Below, one piece after another: positions 6,538-13,800 of a stretch of 15,378 nt of DNA; position 1 is the stretch's first letter, and each line of letters starts with the position of its first letter. A program made the translations under genes and the position numbers. Source of the DNA: Alistipes sp. CAG:268 (GTDB lineage: Bacteria; Bacteroidota; Bacteroidia; Bacteroidales; Rikenellaceae). The stretch is taken from assembly GCA_000434235.1 (NCBI GenBank), contig FR891985.1, forward strand, positions 43,786 through 59,163. Direction: 5' to 3'. The notes under the pieces are model-generated. The model did no database searches and had not been told where the DNA came from. It worked only from the letters and a program-made list of their open reading frames with translations.

Positions 6538-7976
6538 GGTGTCGTGTGTTTTAGCATTCGGTGTCGGTCAGCCGAGCGCCGAAAAGTTCGCGCGGGTCGG
6601 TGATGCGTCCCGTTACGGCCGCGGCTGCGGCTGCGCCCGGTCGCGGCCGCGGGTGCGGCTACGGCCACGCCGGCGAGCAGCGTGCGGGCCCCGGGGCCCT
6701 GCCGGCCCTCGAAGTTGCGGTTCGAGGTCGAGACGCAGTATTTTCCGGCCGGGACCTTGTCGGCGTTCATCGCCAGGCAGGCCGAGCATCCCGGCTGGCG
6801 GAGCTCGAACCCCGCGGCGGCGAGTATGCGGTCGAGTCCCTCGGCACGGGCGGCCGCCTCGACGGCCTTCGATCCGGGAACGATCCACGCGGTCAGCCCT
6901 TCGGCGCGGCGGTATCCCTCGACCAGGCGGGCGAAGCGCCGCAGGTCGGAGAGCCTTCCGTTCGTGCAGCTGCCGACGAAGACGTAATCGACCGGTTGTC
7001 CCAGCATCCGCTGGCCGGGGCGGAAACCCATGTAGGCCAGGGCGCGGGCATCGGTTCCGGACGGGATCACCCCGTCGATGGGAATACCCGTTCCGGGGTC
7101 GGTGCCGCAGGTGATCATCGGGGCGATCCGTGCGGCGTCGAAGCGGTATTCGCGGTCGAAACGTGCGTCAGGGTCGCTGCGGAGCTGCAGCCAGCGTGCG
7201 GCGGTGCGTTCGAACGTCTCGCCCTGCGGGACGCGGGGGCGTCCGCGCAGGTAGTCGATCGTCCGCTTGTCGGGGGCGATCATGCCGCCGCGGGCGCCGC
7301 ATTCGATGCTCATGTTGCACACGGTCATGCGCCCCTCCATCGGCAGCGAGCGGATCGCCTCGCCGGCAAATTCGATGAAATGGCCCGTGCCGCCCGAGAC
7401 GCCGATCTGCGCGATGACGTGCAGGATGAGGTCCTTGGCCTCCACACCGCCGGGCAGCGTACCTTTGACGGTGATGCGCATGGCCCGGGGCTTGGGCTGG
7501 AGGATGCACTGACTGGCGAAGACCATCTCGACCTCCGACGTGCCGACGCCGAAGGCCACGGCTCCCAGCGCGCCGTGGGTCGAGGTGTGGCTGTCTCCGC
7601 AGACGATCGTCATGCCCGGCTGCGTAAGGCCCGACTCGGGGCCGATGATGTGGACGATCCCCTGGCGCGGGTCGCCGATGCCGAAGTGTTCGATGCCGTG
7701 CCGTGCGCAGTTCTCCGCCAGAGTGGCGACCTGCCGGCGCGACTCGGCGTCCTCGATCGGGAGCTCCTGTCCGAGCGTCGGGATGTTGTGGTCGGCCGTA
7801 GCCGTGATCCGTTCCGGGCGTGCGATGTGCAGGCCGCGGCGTTCGATTCCCGCAAAGGCGACGGGCGAGGTCACCTCGTGGATGTACTGGCGGTCGATGT
7901 AGAGCACGCAGCGGCCGCCCTCCTCTTCGCGGACGGCGTGTGCGTCCCAGATCTTGTCGAGCAATGTCCGTCCCAT
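6441..7976 (-). CDS. leuC: 3-isopropylmalate dehydratase large subunit, C-terminus frameshifted
   Basis: LeuC is the aconitase-family [4Fe-4S] subunit of isopropylmalate isomerase. From ATG 7976 it matches the family from [15 protein letters not shown] through [20 protein letters not shown] and a TGR at residues 446-448. Cluster ligands Cys337 (VGSCTNGR), Cys397 and Cys400 ([10 protein letters not shown]) are present. After TGR the frame leaves the family. It reads an Arg/Pro/Ser-rich tail and stops at 6441, giving 511 residues that overlap leuD by 97 bp. The normal end, [17 protein letters not shown], is found in the +1 frame with its stop at 6553-6551. Removing one 28-bp repeat unit restores 465 residues, the usual LeuC length. 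The lesion replaces only about the last 17 residues, so activity could survive. It lies 3 bp after the leuA stop. Confidence 0.92.
   Translation of the reverse strand: MGRTLLDKIWDAHAVREEEGGRCVLYIDRQYIHEVTSPVAFAGIERRGLHIARPERITATADHNIPTLGQELPIEDAESRRQVATLAENCARHGIEHFGIGDPRQGIVHIIGPESGLTQPGMTIVCGDSHTSTHGALGAVAFGVGTSEVEMVFASQCILQPKPRAMRITVKGTLPGGVEAKDLILHVIAQIGVSGGTGHFIEFAGEAIRSLPMEGRMTVCNMSIECGARGGMIAPDKRTIDYLRGRPRVPQGETFERTAARWLQLRSDPDARFDREYRFDAARIAPMITCGTDPGTGIPIDGVIPSGTDARALAYMGFRPGQRMLGQPVDYVFVGSCTNGRLSDLRRFARLVEGYRRAEGLTAWIVPGSKAVEAAARAEGLDRILAAAGFELRQPGCSACLAMNADKVPAGKYCVSTSNRNFEGRQGPGARTLLAGVAVAAPAAATGRSRSRGRNGTHHRPARTFRRSADRHRMLKHTTPWPYPLSAPSPRGPCPLRPKIPTPIRSSRPAS
6605..6660 (-). repeat. 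Diverged 28-bp tandem duplication in the leuC 3' end
   Basis: Two abutting 28-bp units, 6660-6633 and 6632-6605 on the coding strand, match at 23 of 28 positions. Both begin AGCCGCA and both contain CCGCGGCCG. In their own frames each encodes an Ala-rich stretch and a TGR (AAPAAATGR in the first unit, AAAAVTGR in the second), the conserved motif just before the LeuC C-terminus. Because 28 is not a multiple of three, the extra unit causes the leuC frameshift. The five mismatches argue against a simple recent copy. Confidence 0.8.
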
Positions 7977-7979
7977 GGT

Positions 7980-9500
7980 CTACTCCTCCTCTTCTCGTTT
8001 TTCGGTGACGTCGAGCGAGCGCAGGGCGTCGAGAAAGGCCTCGACCGAGGCGCGCGTCGTGTCGGTATGTGCGGCGAATCCGTGGGCCGTGCGCTCGCCG
8101 CATGCCACCTGTACGTGGACCCGCCCCACGTCGTTCGAACCCCGCGTGATCGCCTGCATGAGGAACTCCGTGAGTACGACCCGTTCGACGATGAGCTGCT
8201 TGATGGCCGAGACGGCGGCATCCACGGGGCCATTGCCCGTGGCGGTGGCCATGCGTTCGCGGTCACCGAACTTGAGCACCACGGTCGCCGTCGGGACGAG
8301 TGTCCCGGTGGTCACCTGCAGGAACTTGAGCGACAGACCCTGCTTCTTCAGCCGGTCGATGTCCCCCGTAAGGTAGATCAGGTCGTAGTCGTGGATCTCC
8401 TTCTTGCGGTCGGCCAGTTCGAGGAATTTGGCGTAGGTGGCGTCGGTCTCCTCGGGGGTGAGGTCGTAGCCGAGCAGCTCGAGACGGTGGACCAGGGCGG
8501 CCCGGCCGCTGCGGGCCGTGAGTGCGATGACCGACTCGTTGAGCCCGATCTCCTGCGGGTCAATGATCTCGTAGGTCTGGCGCTCCTTGAGCACGCCGTC
8601 CTGATGGATGCCCGACGAATGGGCGAAGGCGTTGCGTCCGACGATGGCCTTGTTCGGCTGCACGGGCATGTTCATCAGACTCGATACGAGGTGCGATGCC
8701 TTGGTGATGAGTTGCGTGCGGATCGACGTGTCGATGTCGATGTCGCGGTGGCAGCGCAGCGCCATGACCACCTCCTCGAGCGAGGTGTTTCCGGCGCGCT
8801 CTCCGATGCCGTTGATCGTCACCTCGGCCTGCCGGGCCCCGTTGAGTATGCCGCTCAGCGTGTTGGCCGTCGCCATGCCCAGGTCGTTGTGGCAGTGGGT
8901 CGAAATAATCGCCCGGTCGATGTTGGGGACGTGTTCGGTCAGATAGCGGATTCGGGCTCCGTACTCCTCGGGCAGGCAGTAGCCCGTCGTGTCGGGTATA
9001 TTGACCACGGTGGCACCGGCAGCAATGGCCGCCTCGACGACCCGGGCGAGGTATTCGACGTCGGCACGTCCGGCATCCTCGGCGTAGAACTCGACGTCAT
9101 CGACGAAACGGCGGGCATAACGCACCGCCTCGACGGCCCGTTCGATGATTTGCTCGGGTGTCGAGCGCAGTTTGTCGTAGATGTGTTGGGGCGAGACGCC
9201 GATGCCTGTGTGGATCCGTTTGCGCCGGGCGCAGCGCAGTGCCTCGGCCGCAGCATCGATGTCCCCCTTGACGGCGCGAGTCAGGGCGCAGATCGTCGGT
9301 TCGGTGACCGCTTTAGAGATGGCTACTACGGAATTGAAATCTCCCGGACTCGAAACGGGGAATCCGGCCTCGATGACATCCACGCCGAGGCTTTCGAGCA
9401 GGCGGGCCACCTCGATCTTTTCCGTGGTGTTCAACTGGCAGCCGGGGACCTGCTCTCCGTCGCGGAGGGTCGTGTCGAAAATATACAGTTTCTGGCTCAT
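7980..9500 (-). CDS. leuA: 2-isopropylmalate synthase
   Basis: Condenses 2-ketoisovalerate with acetyl-CoA, the committed step of leucine synthesis. The 506-residue protein has an N-terminal DRE-TIM barrel with [13 protein letters not shown] (Arg13, Asp14, Glu16), [15 protein letters not shown] (about residues 97-111), the metal ligands His202 and His204 in STHCHNDLG, and [12 protein letters not shown] (Asn238). The linker [30 protein letters not shown] follows. The C-terminal LeuA allosteric domain, from about residue 370 on, is the leucine feedback site in the family and is full length here. It is the first gene of leuACDB, with a promoter just upstream and leuC 3 bp downstream, so the two are probably translationally coupled. 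The frame is intact. Confidence 0.96.
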   Translation of the reverse strand: MSQKLYIFDTTLRDGEQVPGCQLNTTEKIEVARLLESLGVDVIEAGFPVSSPGDFNSVVAISKAVTEPTICALTRAVKGDIDAAAEALRCARRKRIHTGIGVSPQHIYDKLRSTPEQIIERAVEAVRYARRFVDDVEFYAEDAGRADVEYLARVVEAAIAAGATVVNIPDTTGYCLPEEYGARIRYLTEHVPNIDRAIISTHCHNDLGMATANTLSGILNGARQAEVTINGIGERAGNTSLEEVVMALRCHRDIDIDTSIRTQLITKASHLVSSLMNMPVQPNKAIVGRNAFAHSSGIHQDGVLKERQTYEIIDPQEIGLNESVIALTARSGRAALVHRLELLGYDLTPEETDATYAKFLELADRKKEIHDYDLIYLTGDIDRLKKQGLSLKFLQVTTGTLVPTATVVLKFGDRERMATATGNGPVDAAVSAIKQLIVERVVLTEFLMQAITRGSNDVGRVHVQVACGERTAHGFAAHTDTTRASVEAFLDALRSLDVTEKREEEE

Positions 9501-9540
9501 ACGTTTGTCGGACGGTTGTTTGAGGTCTGTGTGTCGGAGG

Positions 9541-9548
9541 CAAATATA
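9541..9548 (-). promoter_or_regulatory. -7 element of the leuA promoter
   Basis: TATATTTG matches the Bacteroidota TAnnTTTG consensus exactly and lies in an AT-rich patch 40 bp before the leuA ATG. The -33 position, about 19-20 bp upstream, has only a partial match (GTTT/GGTT). Transcription would start near 9535, giving a leader of about 35 nt. Confidence 0.6.
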
Positions 9549-9741
9549 TTAAGAAATTTTCAAAATAAAACCGCTTCCGACGGCTTTTTTGCAGGGGTCC
9601 CTGCGATTGCTTTCGATTTGTAATTCCATGTGGCTGAAAAGCTCCTTTCATGTCGTTCGAAAGGTGGTTTTTCGGACGTTTTTGTTATGTGCGATTACGG
9701 ATCGGAAGCAAGAGGGCTTCCGAGAGCGTGTGTAAATACGC

Positions 9742-9776
9742 CGAGACCGGCCATCCGTTTGGATGACCGGTCTCGT
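9742..9776 (-). terminator. Hairpin terminator after tsaD
   Basis: CGAGACCGG..ATCC and GGAT..CCGGTCTCG form a 15-bp stem with one mismatch around a 4-nt loop, 22 bp after the tsaD stop. The T tail on the minus strand is poor (GCGTATTTAC), so it may end transcription weakly or act as an RNA 3'-end stabiliser. Confidence 0.6.
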
Positions 9777-9798
9777 TAAATGCTTGTTCACCTGTCTG

Positions 9799-10821
9799 TT
9801 AAAGCTCTTCGAGACGGGCAACTGGCGAGACGTCGAGCGAGGCGAACTCGCCGTTGAGGTAGCGGTAGTGCCCCGCCATGGCGATCATTGCGGCGTTGTC
9901 GGTTGTGAACTTGAATTCGGGCAGGAAGGTCCGCCAGCCGCGACGTGCCCCGGTCTCGGTGATGCCGTTGCGCAGCCCCGAGTTGGCCGAGACACCTCCG
10001 GCGATGGCGATGTCGCGGATGCCGGTCTCTTTCGAGGCGCGGATGAGTTTGTCGAGCAGGATCTCGACGATGGTCGTCTGCAGCGAGGCGCAGAGGTCGG
10101 CCTTGTGGCGCTCGATGAACTCCGGGTCCTTGGCCACGGCGTCGCGCAGCGTGTAGAGGAACGAGGTCTTGAGGCCCGAGAACGAGTAGTCGTAACCCTC
10201 CACGTGGGGGCGTGCGAAGCGGAAGGCCTTCGGGTTCCCCTCCCTGGCCAGGCGGTCGATCACCGGTCCGCCCGGGTAGGGGAGCCCCATCACCTTGGCG
10301 CACTTGTCGAACGCCTCGCCCGCGGCATCGTCGATCGTCGTGCCGATGATGCGCATCTCGAGCGGCGAATCGACGCGTACGATCTGCGTGTGTCCGCCGC
10401 TCACGAGCAGGCACAGGAACGGGAAATCCGGGTGGGGAAGCGTACGGTCGGGCAGGTCGATGAAGTGCGAGAGGATGTGCCCCTGCAGGTGGTTCACCTC
10501 GACCATCGGGATGTTGCGCGCGATGGATAGCCCCTTGGTGAAGGAGACCCCCACGAGCAGCGATCCGAGCAGTCCAGGCCCGCGCGTGAAGGCGATGGCG
10601 TCGAGCTCGTCGGCCGTGATGCCTGCTTCGCGCAACGCCGTGTCCACCACGGGGATGATGTTCTGCTGGTGCGCCCGCGATGCCAGTTCGGGGATGACGC
10701 CGCCGTACTTCATGTGCACGGCCTGCGAGGCGATGACGTTCGACAGCAGCACGTTGTTGCGCAGTACGGCGGCCGACGTGTCGTCGCATGAGGATTCGAT
10801 GCCGAGAATTGTAATATCCAT
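9799..10821 (-). CDS. tsaD: tRNA N6-threonylcarbamoyladenosine transferase (Kae1/TsaD family)
   Basis: Catalytic subunit that moves the threonylcarbamoyl group from threonylcarbamoyl-AMP to A37 of ANN-decoding tRNAs, working with TsaB and TsaE in the cytoplasm. The 340-residue length is usual. The ASKHA-type fold starts ILGIESSCDDTSAAVL. Metal ligands His111 and His115 are in VNHLQGHILSHF and Asp308 in TTDNAAMIA. Substrate-binding LLVSGGHTQIV is at about residues 139-149, and IAGGVSANSGLR is near 273-284. It is transcribed away from the tamB-like gene across a 59-bp gap and is followed by a hairpin. It is a housekeeping gene with no sign of damage and no link to the leucine genes beyond proximity. 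Confidence 0.97.
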   Translation of the reverse strand: MDITILGIESSCDDTSAAVLRNNVLLSNVIASQAVHMKYGGVIPELASRAHQQNIIPVVDTALREAGITADELDAIAFTRGPGLLGSLLVGVSFTKGLSIARNIPMVEVNHLQGHILSHFIDLPDRTLPHPDFPFLCLLVSGGHTQIVRVDSPLEMRIIGTTIDDAAGEAFDKCAKVMGLPYPGGPVIDRLAREGNPKAFRFARPHVEGYDYSFSGLKTSFLYTLRDAVAKDPEFIERHKADLCASLQTTIVEILLDKLIRASKETGIRDIAIAGGVSANSGLRNGITETGARRGWRTFLPEFKFTTDNAAMIAMAGHYRYLNGEFASLDVSPVARLEEL

Positions 10822-10827
10822 CCGGTT

Positions 10828-10859
10828 TTTCGTGTTTTTAACTATTTTAGTTAAATTTG
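10828..10859 (+). promoter_or_regulatory. Promoter of the tamB-like gene
   Basis: TAAATTTG at 10852-10859 is a perfect TAnnTTTG -7 element. A partial -33 (TTTC at 10828-10831) sits 20 bp upstream. Transcription would start about 15 nt before the ATG at 10881. I saw no equally good element for tsaD on the other strand. Confidence 0.55.
10837..10855. repeat. 19-bp palindrome in the tsaD-tamB divergent gap
   Basis: TTTAACTA and TAGTTAAA form a perfect 8-bp inverted repeat with a 3-bp TTT spacer, overlapping the start of the -7 element. It looks like an operator for a dimeric regulator that could control both genes. The AT-rich setting makes chance palindromes more likely. Confidence 0.4.
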
Positions 10860-10880
10860 CAGGTTATTACCCCTGTTTCG

Positions 10881-13800
10881 ATGCGCAAAGTTATAAAAAT
10901 ATCGGGAACGGTGTTATCGGCCTTCGTTTTGTTGCTGATAATTCTTCCCGTCGTGCTCGCGCTGCTGCTCGACATTCCGGCCGTGCAGAACTTCGTGGTG
11001 CACAAGACTGCGGCGCTGGTCTCCGAGCGCCTCGGGACCACCGTGCGCATCGACCGTGTCGATATCGGGCTCTTCTCGAAGCTCCGCGTTGAGGGTTTCT
11101 ATGTCGAGGACTACGGGCGCGACACGCTCCTTTATGCCAGTCGGGTCGAGGCCTACGTCTCGGACTTCGGGCTCTTCGGCGGGGGGCTGGAGTTCAGCCG
11201 CGGGCGGATTGTCGGCGGCAAGCTCTTCCTGCGGCAGATGGACGACGGGGAGATGAACATCAAGCAGATCGTCAGCCGGCTGTCGGATCCCGACCGGAAG
11301 CGCAAGGGTGACTTCCGCCTCTCGTTCCGCAAGGCCGAGATCGAGAACATGGAGCTGTGCCTCGACCGCCGCGAGAGGCGCGGACGCGAATACGGCATCG
11401 ACTTCACGCACATGCATCTGGACAGCCTGAACGCCCGGGTCGATGACTTCACCATCGACGGGCAGGCCATCTATACCTCCATTGCCTCCCTTTCGGCTCG
11501 CGAGCGGAGCGGTTTTCGCCTGAAGCAGTTCTCCGGGCGCTTCTACCTGACGCAGGGCTGTCTGGGTTTCGAGGACGCCTCGATCCTGACCGACCGCTCG
11601 GAGATCCGCATCCCTTACATCTCGCTGGCCGGCTCGTCGTGGGCCGACTACCGCGATTTCATCGGGGAGGTGCGCCTCGACGCCGCCGTGCGCCACACGA
11701 CGGTCTCGACCGACGACATCGCCTACTTTGCACCCCGCCTGCGCGACTGGCACCTCTCCTTCTCGGAGATCGATGTCGAGGCGGCGGGTGTCGTCTCGGA
11801 CTTCACCACCCGGATCCGCAGCATGCGCATCGGCGATAGCACGACCCTCTCGGCCACGGCCACGCTGCGCGGGCTGCCCGATATCCGCCGCACGCATTTC
11901 GACCTTGCGGTCCCCGACCTGTGCACGTCGGCCGCGGCAGCCGACGATCTGGCCCGCCGCATTGCCCGCAAGCCCCTGCCCGGGAAGGTGCGCGGTGTGC
12001 TGGAGCATGCCGGCGGGGTGGGAGTGGACCTTCGGTTCCGGGGACTGCTCTCGTCGTTCGACATGCAGCTGGGCGCCACGACCGACGTGGGCGACATCAC
12101 CTGCCGCGTGGGGCTCGAACCCCGGCGTGCGGGCCGCAGCCGCCTGCAGGGAGAGGTCGCGACGCAGAACCTGCGCCTGGGCGACCTGCTCGGGCGCCGC
12201 GACCTGCTGGGCGATGCGACCTTCCGGGCGCGTATCGACGGGGAGGTCGGTCGCGGTTTTGCCGACGCACGGGTCGAGGGCGATGTCGTGCGGCTGAACT
12301 TCAACGGCTATGCCTACGACTCGATCCGCCTCGACGGACGCCTGCGCAACCGCGAGTTCGACGGCCGTATCGCGGCCCGCGACCCCAACCTGAACTTCGA
12401 CTTTTTCGGACTGGTCGATCTGAACGACTCGGTGCCGCGTTACGACTTCACGCTCCACCTCCACCGTGCCGACCTGGCCCGCCTGCGCATCAACCGCCGC
12501 GATTCGGTCTCGGAGCTTTCGGCGCGCATCGTCGCCAAGGCCGGCGGCCGCTCGCTCGACGACCTGAACGGCCGCATCCAGGTGGCCGACGCCCTCTACC
12601 GCTACAACGACCGGGAGATCTCGGCGACGAACGTCACGGTCACGGGCGAGAACTCGGCCGACAGCAAACTCATCGAACTGCGTTCGGACTTCGCCGACGC
12701 CACCTTCCGCTCGAAAACCAGCTACCGCACCGTCTTCGAATACCTGCGCCGGGCCGCCCTGCGCAGCATGCCCCGGCTGCACGATGCCGGGCCGGCCGCG
12801 GAGCTGCCGCGCGGACGCTCGGCCGTGGCCAACGACTTCTCGCTGCTCTCGATCGATGTCCGCAACATCAATCCCATCGCCGACGCCGTTGCCGCCGGGC
12901 TGCAGATCGCCGACGGCTCGTCGCTGCGGCTGCTGTTCAACCCGGCGAGCGACCAGCTGTCGCTGAAGGTTTCGTCGGAGTATGTCGAGCGGCGCCGCAT
13001 GCTGGCCACGCGGCTGAGCGTGAACGCCTCGAGCCGCAACGACTCGCTCGTGCTCTACGCCTCGGCCGAGGACCTCTATGCCGGGGTGCTCCACCTGCCG
13101 CACCTCTCGGTGACGGGCGGAGCGAAACAGGGCCGCATCCAGCTCTCCGCCGGCTTCGTCGATACGACGGACAAGGCGTCGGGGCTGATCGGCGTCCGGG
13201 TCGGCCCGGCAGAGCCCGACAGCCTCCACGGCCCTGCCGTCGCTCTGCGTGTTCTGCCGTCGCACATCACGCGCGGCAGCAAAACCTGGCAGATCTACTC
13301 GCGCGGCATCCGCATCGATACGGCGCGTGTAGCCATCGACCGCTTCTTCGTGATGAACGACCAGCAGGAGCTGCTGCTCGACGGTGTCGCCTCGCGCAGC
13401 CGCGACGACTCGCTGACCCTCTCGCTGCGGAACTTCGACCTGGCCCCCTTCACACAGATCGCCGAGCGCATGGGCTACTACATCGAGGGGCGCATGAACG
13501 GTTCGGCGACCATGAAATCGGTGCTCCGCGGGGCCGAGGTCACGGCCGACATCCTCTTCGACAGCGTCGGGGCCAACGACATCCCGGCCCCGCCGATGCG
13601 GCTCGTCTCGCGCTGGGACTTCGCCCGGAGCAGGGCCGGCGTCACGGTCACCGACCGGGTGAAGCGCGATACGCTCGTGCGCGGATTCTTCGCTCCCAAC
13701 TCGGGCCGTTACTACGCCGCCCTGCGTCTCGGGCAGCTCGACATGGGATTGCTCGACCCGCTGCTCTCGGGCGTGATCTCCTCGACCGAAGGCTCGGCCG

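Larger units (their letters stand above)
9501..9798. other. tsaD-leuA intergenic region
   Basis: This 298-bp gap holds the tsaD end hairpin and the leuA promoter, listed separately. It also has a short hairpin CGGAAGC/GCTTCCG at 9703-9722 and a palindrome GCAGGGGTCCCTGC at 9591-9604, about 45 bp upstream of the leuA -7 element, which could be an operator. A plus-strand frame of 36 codons from ATG 9628 has no family likeness and I do not call it. No leader peptide or attenuator like that of ilvD fits in the short leuA leader. Confidence 0.5.

Noticed and set aside
9501..9540. A second leader-peptide attenuator before leuA
   Set aside because: The predicted leader is only about 35 nt, with no branched-chain codon run and no terminator before the ATG.
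6561..9623. A 1020-codon open frame on the plus strand across leuC and leuA
   Set aside because: It is antisense to two well-conserved genes. GC-rich codon use leaves few stops on the opposite strand. The translation has no family motifs.
9628..9738. A 36-codon plus-strand frame in the tsaD-leuA gap
   Set aside because: There is no promoter match, no family likeness and no conserved features. It overlaps a hairpin and is likely chance.
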